A stretch of 64,000 nucleotides of DNA from Pediococcus claussenii ATCC BAA-344 (GTDB lineage: Bacteria; Bacillota; Bacilli; Lactobacillales; Lactobacillaceae): NCBI RefSeq assembly GCF_000237995.1, contig NC_016605.1:1240001-1304000 (forward strand), written 5' to 3'. The notes beneath the pieces were generated by a model that made no database searches, had not been told where the DNA came from, and saw nothing but the letters and a program-made list of their open reading frames with translations. Each line of letters starts with the position of its first letter. Positions within the stretch are counted from its first letter, which is position 1. Shown here piece by piece: positions 31,244 to 42,687 of the stretch. A program made the position numbers and the translations under genes.

Positions 31244-34200
31244 TTATTTAGCAGTTTCATTTGTATTTAATTCTTTTTCAACATCGCTCAATGATTGTGG
31301 TTGACTGTCAACTGCAGCTCCCACAACTTCTGGCTTAATATGACGGTAATCACCCATACCAGTACCAGCAGGAATAATCTTACCAATGATAACATTTTCC
31401 TTAAGACCAACTAGTGGATCATTCTTACCACGAATAGCGGCATCCGTAAGAACACGAGTTGTTTCCTGGAATGAAGCAGCCGACAAGAAACTATTTGTTT
31501 CCAAAGCAGCCTTCGTAATACCAAGAATAACGGGACGTGATGTTGCAGGAATACCACCGTTAATTAATGTTTGGTAATTTCCTTGTTTAAAATCATCAAT
31601 ATCCATTAATGTACCAGGTAAAATATCAGTATCACCAGGATCCATGACACGGACCTTACGAAGCATTTGACGAATCATGATTTCAACGTGCTTATCACTA
31701 ATCTCTACACCTTGCATACGGTAAACTTTTTGAATTTCACTTAGCAGGTAGTTTTCGGTTGAAAGTACATCTCGAACTTTAAGAAGTTCCTTAGGATCGA
31801 TTGAACCCTCATTAAGAGCTGAACCACGATGGATATAGTCACCTTCAGCAACACGCATTCGTGCCATAATTGGTAACGTATATGTTCGTGTATCATTTTC
31901 GCCCTTGATCGTAATATCCTTAGTCCTTTCAGCTGGGTCTTCCTCAATTGATTCGACCGTACCAGTGACTTCGGAAATTTCAGCACGTCCTTTAGGATTA
32001 CGTGATTCAACAATTTCTTGAATACGTGGCAATCCTTGAGTAATATCTTCGCTACCAGCAACACCACCAGTATGGAAGTTACGCATAGTCAGCTGAGTAC
32101 CGGGTTCACCAATTGATTGAGCAGCAACAGTACCAACTGCTTCTCCAACTTCAACGCGGTCACCAGTAGCCATGTTACGACCATAACATTTTTCACACAC
32201 ACCATGTTTAGTGTTGCATGTAAAGGCTGAACGAATTGTTACTTCTTGAATACCAGCTTCCATGATTGCTGCCGCAGCAGCTTCATCAATCAAAGCATTA
32301 GCAGGAACAATTACTTCACCGTTTTCAGGATTCAAAACTGACTTCATTGCATAACGTCCCAAGATACGATCGTAAAGAGGTTCAATCATTTCATTACCTT
32401 CAGCAATTGCTGTAATTAATAATCCACGATCTGTACCACAGTCTTTTTCACGAACAATTACATCTTGAGCAACATCAACAAGACGACGAGTCAGGTAACC
32501 TGAGTTAGCAGTCTTCAAAGCAGTATCCGTCATACCTTTACGGGCCCCATGAGTAGAAATAAACATTTCCAAAACACTAAGTCCTTCACGGAAGTTTGAA
32601 AGAATTGGCAATTCCATGATCTTACCATTAGGAGCAGCCATCAATCCACGCATACCAGCAAGCTGGGTAAAGTTAGAAATATTACCACGAGCCCCTGAGT
32701 CACTCATCATAAAGATTGGGTTCTGTGAATCAAAGCTATCCATCAAACGTTGTTGAATATCATCTTTAGCATCATTCCAGATACCAATAACACGTTCATA
32801 ACGTTCGTCATCTGTAATCAACCCACGACGGAATTGTTTTGTTACAGTTGCAACTTGTTTATGAGCTTCAGCAATAATTGCAGGTTTATCAGGAAGATTA
32901 GTGATATCAGAGATACCAACAGTTAATCCAGATAATGTAGAACGATAAAATCCAAGATCCTTCATGCGATCAAGTAAAAGTGAAGTTGCAGTAACTTTAT
33001 ACTTCTTATAAACTTCCGCAATAATATCACTCAAAAATCCAGATTTAAATGGTAAAATCAAAGGCTTTTGTTGTAGATAAGCATGAATATCCTCACCAGA
33101 ATCAAGGAAGTATTCATCTGGAGTCTTGTCCACAAGGTTTGTGTTAGTTGGAGCATTCAAATAGATAAAATCTTCTGGCAAGATATCATTAAATAAAACT
33201 TTACCAACAGTTGTAACTAAGATTTTATTACGCTGGTCATCAGTGAATTGTTTCTTTGCCATTGAGTTGGCACGGATACCAATTCGACTATGAATTTCAA
33301 CATAACCATTTTGAAGGGCTAAACGTATTTCATTTAGATCATTAAAAATCATACCTTCACCGGCAACTTCAGCTGATTCCATTGTCAACCAGTAGTTACC
33401 AATAACCATATCTTGAGATGGAGTAACAACTGGTTTTCCATCCTTAGGAGCTAAGATATGATGTGCAGCAAGCATCAATAAACGAGCTTCAGCTTGTGCT
33501 TCATTTGAAAGCGGAACATGGATAGCCATTTGGTCACCATCAAAATCGGCATTATAAGCTTCACAGGCAAGAGGATGTAAACGCATTGCTTTCCCACTAA
33601 CAAGGACAGGCTCAAAAGCTTGAATACCCAGTCGATGCAAAGTAGGTGCTCGGTTTAAAAGAACTGGATGTTCCTTGATAACTTCTTCTAAAACGTCATA
33701 TACATCATCATCTTTGCGGTCAATCTTACGTTTAGCATTCTTAATATTTGAAGCTAATCCACGACCGACTAACTCTTTCATGATAAATGGCTTAAATAAT
33801 TCCATAGCCATCGGAACTGGAAGTCCCATTTGGTTCATCTTCAACGAAGGTCCAACGTCAATAACGGAACGTCCAGAATAATCAACACGTTTTCCAAGTA
33901 AGTTTTGACGGAAACGTCCTTGCTTACCTTTAAGCATGTGTGAAAGTGACTTCAAAGGACGGTTACCAGGACCAGCAACGGGACGACCACGACGACCATT
34001 ATCAATCAAAGCATCAACTGCTTCCTGCAACATACGCTTTTCATTTTGGACAATAATACCAGGAGCGTTCAGGTCTAACAAACGTTTAAGTCGATTGTTA
34101 CGGTTAATTACCCGTCGGTATAAATCATTCAAATCAGAAGTTGCAAAACGGCCACCATCCAATTGAACCATTGGACGTAAATCAGGTGGAATAACTGGAA

Positions 34201-34891
34201 TTGCATCCATTACCATCCATTCTGGTTTATTACCAGACTTAATGAAGGCTTCAACGATGTCCAAACGACGAACTGCACGAGTTCGTTTTTGTCCAGAAGC
34301 TTCCTTTAGTTCTTCTTTTAAGTCAGCCGCTTCTTTTTCTAAATCAACGGTTGCCAAAAGAGCATGAATAGCTTCTCCACCAATTTTTGCGACAAACTCA
34401 TTACCATATTCGGCTAACTTGTCACGATACTCACGTTCAGTTAACAATTGCTTCTTTTCAAGTGGTGTTTTGCCGCCATCAATAACAACATATGAAGCGA
34501 AGTAAATGATTTCTTCAAGTGAACGAGGACTCATATCCAAAACAAGTCCCATACGACTAGGGATACCCTTGAAGTACCAAATATGAGTTACAGGAGCTGC
34601 AAGTTCGATATGACCCATACGTTCACGACGAACTTTTGACTTTGTAACTTCAACACCGCAACGATCACAAACAATGCCCTTATAACGAATACGTTTGTAC
34701 TTACCACAGGCACATTCATAATCTTTGGTTGGTCCGAAAATTCGTTCATCAAACAATCCGTCTTTTTCAGGCTTAAGTGTTCGATAGTTGATTGTTTCAG
34801 GTTTTTTAACTTCACCGTATGACCAGATACGAATCTTGTCGGGTGATGCTAAACCAATTTGCATACTCTCGAATTTATTAACATCGATCAA
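31244..34891 (-). CDS. rpoC: RNA polymerase beta' subunit
   Basis: 1215 residues with the catalytic [12 protein letters not shown], the N-terminal zinc finger (CACGKYKRI...CDRCG), the second zinc site ([15 protein letters not shown]) and trigger-loop region '[28 protein letters not shown]'. It starts with TTG ([12 protein letters not shown]), GGAGG 8 nt upstream, 15 nt after rpoB. Confidence 0.98.
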   Translation of the reverse strand: MIDVNKFESMQIGLASPDKIRIWSYGEVKKPETINYRTLKPEKDGLFDERIFGPTKDYECACGKYKRIRYKGIVCDRCGVEVTKSKVRRERMGHIELAAPVTHIWYFKGIPSRMGLVLDMSPRSLEEIIYFASYVVIDGGKTPLEKKQLLTEREYRDKLAEYGNEFVAKIGGEAIHALLATVDLEKEAADLKEELKEASGQKRTRAVRRLDIVEAFIKSGNKPEWMVMDAIPVIPPDLRPMVQLDGGRFATSDLNDLYRRVINRNNRLKRLLDLNAPGIIVQNEKRMLQEAVDALIDNGRRGRPVAGPGNRPLKSLSHMLKGKQGRFRQNLLGKRVDYSGRSVIDVGPSLKMNQMGLPVPMAMELFKPFIMKELVGRGLASNIKNAKRKIDRKDDDVYDVLEEVIKEHPVLLNRAPTLHRLGIQAFEPVLVSGKAMRLHPLACEAYNADFDGDQMAIHVPLSNEAQAEARLLMLAAHHILAPKDGKPVVTPSQDMVIGNYWLTMESAEVAGEGMIFNDLNEIRLALQNGYVEIHSRIGIRANSMAKKQFTDDQRNKILVTTVGKVLFNDILPEDFIYLNAPTNTNLVDKTPDEYFLDSGEDIHAYLQQKPLILPFKSGFLSDIIAEVYKKYKVTATSLLLDRMKDLGFYRSTLSGLTVGISDITNLPDKPAIIAEAHKQVATVTKQFRRGLITDDERYERVIGIWNDAKDDIQQRLMDSFDSQNPIFMMSDSGARGNISNFTQLAGMRGLMAAPNGKIMELPILSNFREGLSVLEMFISTHGARKGMTDTALKTANSGYLTRRLVDVAQDVIVREKDCGTDRGLLITAIAEGNEMIEPLYDRILGRYAMKSVLNPENGEVIVPANALIDEAAAAAIMEAGIQEVTIRSAFTCNTKHGVCEKCYGRNMATGDRVEVGEAVGTVAAQSIGEPGTQLTMRNFHTGGVAGSEDITQGLPRIQEIVESRNPKGRAEISEVTGTVESIEEDPAERTKDITIKGENDTRTYTLPIMARMRVAEGDYIHRGSALNEGSIDPKELLKVRDVLSTENYLLSEIQKVYRMQGVEISDKHVEIMIRQMLRKVRVMDPGDTDILPGTLMDIDDFKQGNYQTLINGGIPATSRPVILGITKAALETNSFLSAASFQETTRVLTDAAIRGKNDPLVGLKENVIIGKIIPAGTGMGDYRHIKPEVVGAAVDSQPQSLSDVEKELNTNETAK

Positions 34892-34906
34892 CAGACTAAC
34901 CTCCTA

Positions 34907-37900
34907 TTATTTTTGATTACTTTCAGTCTCAACTGAATTAGCGTTCTTAGAACTCGATGCATCCGTGGCATTTGCTTCCTTTTGACGTTCAGCAAACTTA
35001 GCTAAAGCATCAACGTTAACAATGTCGTCATCTTCATCGTCTAATTCACGTAATTCAACTTCTTGATTATCACTACCTAGAACCTTCATATCTAATCCAA
35101 GTGCTTGTAACTCTTTAACAAGAACCCGGAATGATTCAGGAACACCAGGACGAGGAATTGGTTCACCCTTGACGATTGCTTCATACGTCTTTACACGACC
35201 AACAACGTCATCTGATTTATAAGTGAGAATTTCTTGTAATGTATAAGCAGCTCCATAAGCTTCAAGCGCCCAAACTTCCATTTCACCAAAACGTTGTCCA
35301 CCAAATTGTGCTTTACCACCAAGTGGTTGTTGTGTAACGAGTGAGTATGGTCCGATTGAGCGGGCATGGATCTTATCATCAACCATGTGAGCAAGTTTCA
35401 TATAGTGCATAACACCAACAGCAACACGTTGTTCAAATGGTTCACCAGTTCTACCATCATATAAAACGGTTTTGGCATCTGAATCCATACCAGCTTCACT
35501 AACAGCATCCCAAATATCTTTATCTTGAGCGCCATCAAAAACGGGGCTTGCCACATGAATACCTAAGTTACGAGCAGCCATTCCTAAATGTAATTCAAGA
35601 ACTTGTCCGATATTCATACGGGAAGGTACACCCATTGGACTCAACATAATATCAACTGGTGTACCATCTGGCATGTATGGCATATCTTCTTCAGGAATAA
35701 CAACTGAAACGGTACCCTTATTACCATGACGTCCGGCCATCTTATCACCAACTTGAATCTTACGTTTCTGAGCAATGTAAACACGGACCATCATATTTAC
35801 GCCAGGTGATAATTCATCACCATTTTCACGAGTGAAAATCTTAACATCTTGGATAATACCGCCACCACCATGTGGTACATGGAGCGAAGTATCACGAACT
35901 TCTCGGGCTTTTTCCCCAAAAATTGCATGTAGTAAACGTTCCTCAGCCGATAATTCAGTAACTCCCTTAGGCGTAACCTTACCAACCAAAATGTCACCGT
36001 CTTCAACTTCAGCACCAATACGGACAATTCCATCTTCATCAAGATTACGAAGAGCATCTTCACCAACGTTAGGAATCTCACGGGTCATTTCTTCAGGTCC
36101 AAGCTTTGTATCACGCGCTTCTGATTCGTACTCTTCAATATGAATTGAAGTATATACGTCATCGCGAACTAATCGTTCGTTAATCGCAATCGCATCTTCA
36201 AAGTTATAACCTTGCCATGTCATAAATGCGATCAGTGGGTTTTGCCCAAGAGCTAACTCACCCAATTCCATGGAAGGTCCATCAGCTAATACTTCGTCAG
36301 CATCAACCTTATCATTAACATGAATAATTGGGCGTTGGTTGTAGTTTTTACCACCATTAGAACGACGGAACTTCATTAACTTGTAAGTATCAAGTGCGCC
36401 ATCATCACGACGAACACGGATCTCACGAGCATCAACATATTCAACAATTCCTGCGTGTTGGCAAAGAAGAGCAACACCAGAATCATGTGCAGCTTTATAT
36501 TCAATACCAGTTCCAACAAGTGGGGCATGTGGATCTACTAATGGAACAGCCTGACGTTGCATGTTAGCACCCATCAAAGCACGGTTTGAATCATCGTTTT
36601 CCAAGAAAGGAATGCATGCCGTAGCAACCGCAACAACTTGCTTAGGCGAAACATCCATGTAATCGACATTGTCAATACTGGTTTCGATGTTATCACTTTC
36701 ATGACGTGCCATAACAACATCGTCAACAAATGAGCCATCGTCATTTAAAGTAGAGTTAGCTTGCGCAATAACAAATTGATCTTCTTCATCAGCAGTAAGG
36801 TAGTCAATTCGGTCTGTAACCTTATGATCATCCCATGAAACACGACGATATGGTGTTTCAATAAAGCCGTAACGATTGATTTTTCCATATGAGGCCAAGT
36901 TATTAATCAAACCAATATTAGGTCCTTCAGGAGTTTCAATCGGACACATACGACCATAATGCGTATAGTGAACATCACGAACTTCATATCCAGCACGGTC
37001 ACGAGTCAAACCACCAGGTCCAAGCGCAGATAAACGACGCTTATGCGAAAGTTCTCCAAGTGGGTTAGTTTGATCCATGAATTGTGATAATTGTGAAGAA
37101 CCAAAGAATTCCTTAGTTGAGGCCACAACAGGACGGATATTAATCAATTGTTGTGGTGTAACAGTTTCAGCATCCTGAATTGACATTCTTTCACGAACAA
37201 CACGTTCCATTCTTGACAAACCAATTCTAAATTGATTTTGAAGAAGTTCACCAACAGAGCGAATACGACGGTTACCCAAATGATCAATATCATCTGTACT
37301 ACCAATACCTTCTTGCAACAAGAAGAAGTAATTCATTGACGCAATAATATCCGCTGGTGTGATGTGCTTAAGACTTAAATCAATGTTGCCATTGCCAATC
37401 ATCTTCAATTCACGCTCAGGATCACTAGGATCTTGAATTTTAATAGTTTGAATCAACATTGGTTCAGTGACAACCGCTTCACTTGAAGGCTGATAAGTCA
37501 CAGTCTTAAAGTCGTTACGATCTAAGAATGGACTTAACTTCTTCATAACATCTTTTGAAATTACATCACCATTTTTAGCAATAATCTCACCAGTATCAGG
37601 GTCAGCTAAAGTTTCAGCCAATGTCATTCCAAGCAAACGAGTCTTTAAACTCAACTTCTTGTTAACCTTATAACGACCCACAGGTGCCATATCATAACGC
37701 TTAGGATCGAAGAAACGTGCTGTTAAAAGGCTACGTGAACTATCTGCAGTCTTAGGTTCACCAGGACGCAAACGTTCGTAAATATCTTTTAAAGATTCCG
37801 CAACACGTGAATCTTCTGGATTCTTATGAACATCTTTATCAAGAGTGAAATCAAGACTATCTGATCCACCTAAAATATCAATAATTTCTTCATCAGAGCC

Positions 37901-38503
37901 AAAACCAAGTGCACGTATCAATTCTGTCATTGGAATCTTACGTGTACGGTCAATTCGAACATACGAAATATTTTTAGCATCTGTTTCATATTCCAACCAA
38001 GCTCCACGGTTAGGAATTACAGTAGTTCCCCAAATTTTACGACCATTTTTGTCGTTTTCAACGTTATAGTAAACACCAGGTGAGCGAACCAACTGGGAAA
38101 CAATAACACGTTCTGCCCCATTAATAATAAACGTTCCTTGTTCTGTCATTAATGGAAAATCACCAAAGAACACGTCTTGCGACTTAATCTCGCCAGTTTC
38201 GTGGTTGGTTAATCGTAAAGTAACGTGCAGTGGAGCCGAATAATTTGCCTCATGTTCACGAGCTTCATCAACGGTATACTTTGGTTCTAATAGTTGATAA
38301 TCAACAAATTCCAATGATAGATTTCCTGCGAAATCATCAATTGGCATAATATCGTTGAACATCTCACGAAGCCCTTCATCCAAGAACCATTGATATGAGT
38401 CCGATTGAATCTCAATCAAATTAGGAAGATCAAGTACTTCCTTGATTCGAGCATAGCTTCGGCGAGTACGACGTTTTCCATATTTAACTAAATGTCCTGC
38501 CAA
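34907..38503 (-). CDS. rpoB: RNA polymerase beta subunit
   Basis: 1198 residues. The rifampicin region '[30 protein letters not shown]' carries the usual sensitive residues. I start at the TTG at 38501-38503 ([20 protein letters not shown]), with AGAGGTGA just upstream; a GTG at 38512 overlaps that SD. A 190-nt leader with a terminator-like hairpin precedes it. Confidence 0.98.
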   Translation of the reverse strand: MAGHLVKYGKRRTRRSYARIKEVLDLPNLIEIQSDSYQWFLDEGLREMFNDIMPIDDFAGNLSLEFVDYQLLEPKYTVDEAREHEANYSAPLHVTLRLTNHETGEIKSQDVFFGDFPLMTEQGTFIINGAERVIVSQLVRSPGVYYNVENDKNGRKIWGTTVIPNRGAWLEYETDAKNISYVRIDRTRKIPMTELIRALGFGSDEEIIDILGGSDSLDFTLDKDVHKNPEDSRVAESLKDIYERLRPGEPKTADSSRSLLTARFFDPKRYDMAPVGRYKVNKKLSLKTRLLGMTLAETLADPDTGEIIAKNGDVISKDVMKKLSPFLDRNDFKTVTYQPSSEAVVTEPMLIQTIKIQDPSDPERELKMIGNGNIDLSLKHITPADIIASMNYFFLLQEGIGSTDDIDHLGNRRIRSVGELLQNQFRIGLSRMERVVRERMSIQDAETVTPQQLINIRPVVASTKEFFGSSQLSQFMDQTNPLGELSHKRRLSALGPGGLTRDRAGYEVRDVHYTHYGRMCPIETPEGPNIGLINNLASYGKINRYGFIETPYRRVSWDDHKVTDRIDYLTADEEDQFVIAQANSTLNDDGSFVDDVVMARHESDNIETSIDNVDYMDVSPKQVVAVATACIPFLENDDSNRALMGANMQRQAVPLVDPHAPLVGTGIEYKAAHDSGVALLCQHAGIVEYVDAREIRVRRDDGALDTYKLMKFRRSNGGKNYNQRPIIHVNDKVDADEVLADGPSMELGELALGQNPLIAFMTWQGYNFEDAIAINERLVRDDVYTSIHIEEYESEARDTKLGPEEMTREIPNVGEDALRNLDEDGIVRIGAEVEDGDILVGKVTPKGVTELSAEERLLHAIFGEKAREVRDTSLHVPHGGGGIIQDVKIFTRENGDELSPGVNMMVRVYIAQKRKIQVGDKMAGRHGNKGTVSVVIPEEDMPYMPDGTPVDIMLSPMGVPSRMNIGQVLELHLGMAARNLGIHVASPVFDGAQDKDIWDAVSEAGMDSDAKTVLYDGRTGEPFEQRVAVGVMHYMKLAHMVDDKIHARSIGPYSLVTQQPLGGKAQFGGQRFGEMEVWALEAYGAAYTLQEILTYKSDDVVGRVKTYEAIVKGEPIPRPGVPESFRVLVKELQALGLDMKVLGSDNQEVELRELDDEDDDIVNVDALAKFAERQKEANATDASSSKNANSVETESNQK

Positions 38504-38580
38504 GTTTGTCACCTCTCCAAATTAATCCAATACATAATGTTACAGTTTGATTACAATTACACTATTGACTTGTTTTTTTG

Positions 38581-38623
38581 CAAAAAAAAACCAAAAACAA
38601 CTCACTTAAAAGAATCGTTTTTG
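38581..38623 (-). terminator. Attenuator-like terminator in the rpoB leader
   Basis: On the minus strand the arms 38623-38612 and 38603-38592 pair over 12 bp (CAAAAACGATTC with GAGTTGTTTTTG, some G-U pairs), with an 8-nt loop, then G and nine Ts. It lies downstream of the rpoB promoter and 90 nt before rpoB, so it would act on the rpoBC transcript itself. Confidence 0.7.
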
Positions 38624-38626
38624 CTT

Positions 38627-38680
38627 TTTCTATACAGGTCAAGAGCGGACAATAGATCGCCCTGTACCATATGCATCACT
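38627..38680 (-). ncRNA. Lacto-rpoB-like leader structure
   Basis: Just before the attenuator, TACAGG/CCTGTA arms (38666-38661, 38638-38633) enclose GCG/CGC and a loop with ATCTATTGTC. A conserved RNA called Lacto-rpoB sits in this place in Lactobacillales. I assign it by position and shape, not by a covariance search. Confidence 0.5.
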
Positions 38681-38696
38681 TACATATACAGATTAC

Positions 38697-38725
38697 AGTT
38701 TAACCACTTTTCCTTGTCTTGTCAA
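38697..38725 (-). promoter_or_regulatory. rpoBC promoter
   Basis: Perfect TTGACA (38725-38720), 17-nt spacer, TAAACT (38702-38697) on the minus strand. Confidence 0.88.
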
Positions 38726-38747
38726 ACGGCAAGCTCACTCAACTATA

Positions 38748-41225
38748 TTAATTATTTACTTTATTTTTTTGTACCGAAGAAACCTTAAATGTGATTTTCC
38801 CGTTTCTCGCACCGACCGTCACGTCATCACCTACAGTAGCTTCACCTGATAAAATTAATTCACTCAATTTATCCTCAACGTCAGTTTGTAAAGCCCTCCT
38901 AATTGGTCGTGCCCCAAACTCTGGATCAAATCCAGCATCTGCAACTGCATCAATTGCGGCAGGTGTCAACTTAGTATTAATGCCCTGCTCACTCATTCTC
39001 AAAATCACATCTTTTGCCATTAATTTAACAATTGAATGTAATTCCTCCTTAGTAAGTGAATGGAAAATAATCGTTTCATCAATCCGGTTCAAGAATTCTG
39101 GACGGAAACTCTGCTTTAAAATCTCACGAACCTTAGCAGACATTGCATTGTAATCTTCAGAAGCATTCTTAGCTGCAAAGCCAACAGACTTTTCATCACG
39201 TAATGCTGTTGCACCTAGGTTAGAAGTCATTATCAAAATAGTATTTCGAAAATCGACTCTGCGTCCCTTGGAGTCAGTTAAAAATCCATCGTCAAGTACT
39301 TGCAAAAGGAGATTAAATACATCGGGATGTGCTTTTTCAACCTCATCGAATAACACAACTGAGTAAGGTTTACGTCGAACCTGTTCAGTAAGTTGTCCAC
39401 CTTCATCATATCCGACGTATCCAGGCGCCGAACCAACTAAACGACTCGTACTATACCTTTCCATGTACTCAGACATATCAATTCGAATCATGTTATCTTC
39501 AGAACCAAACATTACATCAGCCAAAGTCTTGGCTAACTCGGTTTTACCAACTCCTGTAGGTCCAAGAAACATAAACGAACCAATAGGTCGCTTAGGATCC
39601 TTTAGCCCAGAACGTGCTCTTCTTATTGCACGTGCAACAGCCGACACCGCTTCGTCTTGTCCAATAACTCGCTCATGCAGAGTTTTTTCTAAATTAATTA
39701 GGCGATCTGATTCAGCTTGTTCCAAATGAGTTAACGGAACCCCTGTCCAGTCAGAAACGATTTCAGCAACACTTTCCGCCGTTTCAACTAAATCATACTC
39801 ATTCTTACTATCGGCCTTTTCACTGTCGTTGTTCTGTTTTTCCACTTTTTTAGCAAGCTTAAACTCTTTTTCACGAATTGTAGCTGCTTTTTCAAACTCT
39901 TGAGCATCAATTGCGTCCTCTTTTTCCTGACGCAACTCTGCCAGCTTGGCCTCGTTTTTGCTCTTTGAATCTGGTTTTTCAGAGCCGTCAATCCTAATCT
40001 TAGCGGCAGCCTCATCAATTAAATCAATTGCCTTATCAGGAAGGTAACGATCTGAAATATAACGTGAAGATAGTTTTACTGCTTCCACAATTGCTTCATC
40101 AGTTATTTCAACGTGATGGTGTTCTTCATACTTACCTCGTAACCCCTTCAAAATCTGAATTGCTTCATCCTCAGTAGGTTCGTTTACCTCAACTCTCGCA
40201 AAGCGTCGTTCTAAGGCGGCATCTGATTCAATATATTTTTGGTATTCATTTAGAGTTGTGGCACCAATCGTTTGTAGTTCGCCACGGGCTAATGCAGGCT
40301 TCAAAATATTGGAAGCATCAATAGCCCCTTCTGCGCCACCAGCACCTATCAAAGTGTGCAATTCATCGATAAAGAGAATGATACCTTTATCAGTACGAAT
40401 CTCTTCAATCACCTTTTTTAAACGATCCTCAAATTCACCACGATACTTTGTACCAGCCACTAAAGAGCCCATTTCAAGCATCATCAGACGTTTATTCTGC
40501 ATATCTTCGGGAACATCACCATCTACGATTCTTTGTGCCAATCCTTCAGCAATAGCAGTTTTACCAACCCCTGGTTCCCCAATCAATACAGGATTATTCT
40601 TAGTTCTCCTGCTTAATATCTGAATAACTCGTCGGACTTCCTTACTACGTCCAACAACAGGGTCAATCTGCCCTTCTGCGGCCATTTCAGTTAGGTCTCT
40701 TGCAACTGAATCTAAAGTTGGCGTTGCACTACTTTGCCCACCATTAGTTTGACGTTGACGAGCTTGACGAGCGCGCACCGCTGGATTAACACCAAGCTTA
40801 CGTAGCGCAACCTTTTGCACATCGCTCACACTAATATCAAGCGCTGCTAGAATTCTAGACGATAAAATCGAATCATCCTGTAACAGGGCCAATAGCAAAT
40901 GCTCAGTTCCAATCTTGCTTGACTTTAATTGTTTAGCTTCGTCACCTGCCAAACTCAAAATTTCTTTTGCCTTAGGAGAATAAGGTAAGTAATCATTCTT
41001 ACGAGAAGTCAGGTTACCATATCCTGTGAAACTTTCAATTTCTTCTGTTACATCCACTTCTTGAACGTTAAATTGGTCCAATACACTTTTAGCAACTCCA
41101 TTTTGCTCAATTGTGAGTGCTAGTAATAAATGCTCAGTTCCAACTGCTGGATGTTTGAATTTCTTTGCTTGTTCCTGTGCAATCATTAATACATTTTTTG
41201 CACTGGGTGTAAATAAGTTATCCAT
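38748..41225 (-). CDS. clpC: ATP-dependent Clp protease ATPase subunit ClpC
   Basis: AAA+ unfoldase, 825 residues: two Clp-N repeats (1-~145), first AAA+ module with [13 protein letters not shown], a middle coiled coil with a UVR motif ([18 protein letters not shown]), second AAA+ module with [13 protein letters not shown]. It feeds substrates to ClpP. It follows ctsR by 17 nt without mcsA/mcsB, the usual lactobacillar arrangement, and is controlled by the CtsR box upstream. I see no clear terminator between it and the rpoB promoter. Confidence 0.97.
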   Translation of the reverse strand: MDNLFTPSAKNVLMIAQEQAKKFKHPAVGTEHLLLALTIEQNGVAKSVLDQFNVQEVDVTEEIESFTGYGNLTSRKNDYLPYSPKAKEILSLAGDEAKQLKSSKIGTEHLLLALLQDDSILSSRILAALDISVSDVQKVALRKLGVNPAVRARQARQRQTNGGQSSATPTLDSVARDLTEMAAEGQIDPVVGRSKEVRRVIQILSRRTKNNPVLIGEPGVGKTAIAEGLAQRIVDGDVPEDMQNKRLMMLEMGSLVAGTKYRGEFEDRLKKVIEEIRTDKGIILFIDELHTLIGAGGAEGAIDASNILKPALARGELQTIGATTLNEYQKYIESDAALERRFARVEVNEPTEDEAIQILKGLRGKYEEHHHVEITDEAIVEAVKLSSRYISDRYLPDKAIDLIDEAAAKIRIDGSEKPDSKSKNEAKLAELRQEKEDAIDAQEFEKAATIREKEFKLAKKVEKQNNDSEKADSKNEYDLVETAESVAEIVSDWTGVPLTHLEQAESDRLINLEKTLHERVIGQDEAVSAVARAIRRARSGLKDPKRPIGSFMFLGPTGVGKTELAKTLADVMFGSEDNMIRIDMSEYMERYSTSRLVGSAPGYVGYDEGGQLTEQVRRKPYSVVLFDEVEKAHPDVFNLLLQVLDDGFLTDSKGRRVDFRNTILIMTSNLGATALRDEKSVGFAAKNASEDYNAMSAKVREILKQSFRPEFLNRIDETIIFHSLTKEELHSIVKLMAKDVILRMSEQGINTKLTPAAIDAVADAGFDPEFGARPIRRALQTDVEDKLSELILSGEATVGDDVTVGARNGKITFKVSSVQKNKVNN

Positions 41226-41242
41226 GTCCCCACCAAACTTTC

Positions 41243-41710
41243 TTAATCCTCATACCTTAAGTGATTTAAGATACCAATTAAAATACGTGCTCGAATCTTG
41301 TTTTCAATATCACGATCACCAAAAGCAAGTGTCGTTTTATCAATAGCAGATAATACCAGATTCATTTCACGTTTATTCAGAACATCATCTTCATATAAAC
41401 TACCGATGATTGAAGTGGCATCGCGAGCATTAATCGAATCACCAATAACCTCGATCAATGAATCTAATACATCTATATCCTCTAGTAAGTTAACTTTTTC
41501 AATTCTGATATAACCGCCACCACCACGCTTACTTTCAACTACATACCCATTTTGGATAGTAAAGCGTGTTTTAATCACATAATTAATCTGCGACGGAACA
41601 ACGTCAAATTGATTGGCTATTTCTGAACGTCGAATCTCGACCTCCTCAGAATCAGCGAGAATGCTTTTCAAATATCGTTCAATGATATCCGAAATATTTT
41701 GTCCTTGCAC
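41243..41710 (-). CDS. ctsR: Transcriptional repressor CtsR
   Basis: Winged-helix heat-shock repressor of clp genes. 155 residues from the GTG at 41708-41710 (MQGQNISDIIERYLKSIL), with GGAGGTGAT upstream; the DNA-contacting wing 'VVESKRGGGGYIRIEKV' is intact. A CtsR operator lies in its own promoter, so it autoregulates. Confidence 0.97.
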   Translation of the reverse strand: MQGQNISDIIERYLKSILADSEEVEIRRSEIANQFDVVPSQINYVIKTRFTIQNGYVVESKRGGGGYIRIEKVNLLEDIDVLDSLIEVIGDSINARDATSIIGSLYEDDVLNKREMNLVLSAIDKTTLAFGDRDIENKIRARILIGILNHLRYED

Positions 41711-41727
41711 TGCAATCACCTCCAAGC

Positions 41728-41776
41728 TTTGACTAATGTTGACTATCATTATACGAGAATTTTATTAAAATGCAAA
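41728..41776 (-). promoter_or_regulatory. ctsR-clpC promoter with CtsR operator
   Basis: Promoter TTTGCA (41776-41771), 17-nt spacer, TATAAT (41753-41748). Immediately downstream the two heptads AGTCAAC-ATT-AGTCAAA (41744-41728) match the CtsR tandem-heptad consensus, so bound CtsR would block the polymerase at the start site. Confidence 0.88.
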
Positions 41777-41853
41777 AAAATAGTACTAACTTAAATCTGT
41801 CATACATTTAACCAGCATATTAACAAGTCTTTATTTCTAAAAAATCATGAGAC

Positions 41854-41893
41854 AAAAAAAGAACCGTTTCAAAATCAAGTTTTGCAACAGTTC
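41854..41893 (-). terminator. Terminator after tRNA-Pro
   Basis: GAACTGTT/AACGGTTC arms with an inner CAAAA/TTTTG stem, then seven Ts on the minus strand. Confidence 0.88.
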
Positions 41894-41901
41894 CAACCAA
41901 A

Positions 41902-41975
41902 TCGGGAAAACAGGATTTGAACCTGCGACCCCCACGTCCCGAACGTGGTGCTCTACCAAGCTGAGCTACTTCCCG
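41902..41975 (-). tRNA. tRNA-Pro(CGG)
   Basis: 74-nt cloverleaf: acceptor CGGGAAG/TTTCCCG, T-arm with GTTCAAATC, anticodon stem CCACG/CGTGG around TTCGGGA, anticodon CGG (reads CCG). It is flanked by terminators on both sides. Confidence 0.93.
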
Positions 41976-42013
41976 TAATATATTTATTTTAGCACTAACG
42001 GAAAAAGTGTAAA

Positions 42014-42043
42014 TAAAAACCAGAACGTTTTTCAACATTCTGG
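42014..42043 (-). terminator. Terminator between tRNA-Arg and tRNA-Pro
   Basis: CCAGAATGTT-GAAA-AACGTTCTGG (10 bp with a GNRA loop) followed by TTTTTATTT on the minus strand. Confidence 0.82.
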
Positions 42044-42050
42044 TAAACGA

Positions 42051-42124
42051 TGCACCCAGCAGGAGTCGAACCTGCAACCTTCTGATTCGTAGTCAGACAC
42101 TCTATCCAATTGCGCTATGGGTGC
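42051..42124 (-). tRNA. tRNA-Arg(ACG)
   Basis: 74-nt cloverleaf, acceptor GCACCCA/TGGGTGC, anticodon stem TCTGA/TCAGA, loop CTACGAA with anticodon ACG (A34 usually becomes inosine and reads CGU/CGC/CGA). Confidence 0.95.
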
Positions 42125-42128
42125 AAAA

Positions 42129-42200
42129 AGCGGAAGACGGGATTCGAACCCGCGACCCCCACCATGGCAAGGTGATGTTCTACCACTGAACTACTTCCGC
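42129..42200 (-). tRNA. tRNA-Gly(GCC)
   Basis: 72-nt cloverleaf, acceptor GCGGAAG/CTTCCGC, anticodon loop TTGCCAT with anticodon GCC. Confidence 0.95.
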
Positions 42201-42212
42201 AAAAAAATAAAA

Positions 42213-42285
42213 TGCCGACTAGAGGATTCGAACCTCCGACCCCCTGTTTACAAGACAGGTGCTCTGCCAACTGAGCTAAGTCGGC
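42213..42285 (-). tRNA. tRNA-Thr(TGT)
   Basis: 73-nt cloverleaf, acceptor GCCGACT/AGTCGGC, anticodon stem CCTGT/ACAGG, loop CTTGTAA with anticodon TGT. Confidence 0.95.
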
Positions 42286-42292
42286 CTCACAA

Positions 42293-42374
42293 TGCGGGCG
42301 AAGGGATTCGAACCCCCACACCTTTCGATACAAGAACCTAAATCTTGCGCGTCTGCCAATTCCGCCACGCCCGC
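42293..42374 (-). tRNA. tRNA-Leu(TAG)
   Basis: 82-nt class II tRNA with a long variable arm; acceptor GCGGGCG/CGCCCGC, anticodon stem CAAGA/TCTTG, loop TTTAGGT with anticodon TAG. Confidence 0.95.
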
Positions 42375-42416
42375 AAACATGTTCATAATGGATGGTACCA
42401 TAGAACCGAAGTTCCA

Positions 42417-42489
42417 TGGAGGATACAGGGTTCGAACCTGTGACCCCCTGCTTGTAAGGCAGATGCTCTCCCAGCTGAGCTAATCCTCC
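42417..42489 (-). tRNA. tRNA-Val(TAC)
   Basis: 73-nt cloverleaf, acceptor GGAGGAT/ATCCTCC, anticodon stem TCTGC/GCAGG, loop CTTACAA with anticodon TAC. First tRNA of the cluster, directly behind the promoter. Confidence 0.95.
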
Positions 42490-42505
42490 GTGAACACATT
42501 TATAA

Positions 42506-42534
42506 ATATTACCGATTAATGGTTCATCTGTCAA
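42506..42534 (-). promoter_or_regulatory. Promoter of the tRNA cluster
   Basis: TTGACA (42534-42529), 17-nt spacer, TAATAT (42511-42506) on the minus strand, 17 nt before tRNA-Val. Confidence 0.85.
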
Positions 42535-42588
42535 CATGTTTTTGAAAATAATGAAGAATCAAATAGTTTTTATTTGTAAATATCTTAT

Positions 42589-42611
42589 GTTTTAAAGGTT
42601 ACCTTTAAAAC
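42589..42611. repeat. Perfect 10-bp inverted repeat upstream of the tRNA promoter
   Basis: GTTTTAAAGG-TTA-CCTTTAAAAC, lying between the serS terminator and the tRNA promoter (55 bp upstream of its -35). Could be an operator or chance; no T run follows. Confidence 0.6.
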
Positions 42612-42619
42612 AAAACATC

Positions 42620-42665
42620 AAAAAACGAACTCCAATTCAATGAATAAATCATCAACAGGAGCTCG
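42620..42665 (-). terminator. Terminator of serS
   Basis: CGAGCTCC/GGAGTTCG arms (42665-42658, 42633-42626) with further pairing in the loop, then six Ts on the minus strand. Confidence 0.82.
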
Positions 42666-42687
42666 CATCATTCTAATCTCACTAGCA

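Noticed and set aside
40258-40623. 121-codon plus-strand ORF opposite clpC
   Set aside because: Antisense shadow of conserved AAA+ codons.
41902-42489. An rRNA operon attached to the tRNA cluster
   Set aside because: Upstream is a promoter and serS, downstream a terminator and ctsR; no 16S, 23S or 5S sequence is present.
42115-42537. Minus-strand ORF of 140 codons (and plus-strand ORFs at 42117-42483) over the tRNA cluster
   Set aside because: It translates tRNA genes; repeated 'AQLGEHLPYKQGVTGSNP'-type segments are the known artefact of reading tRNAs as protein.
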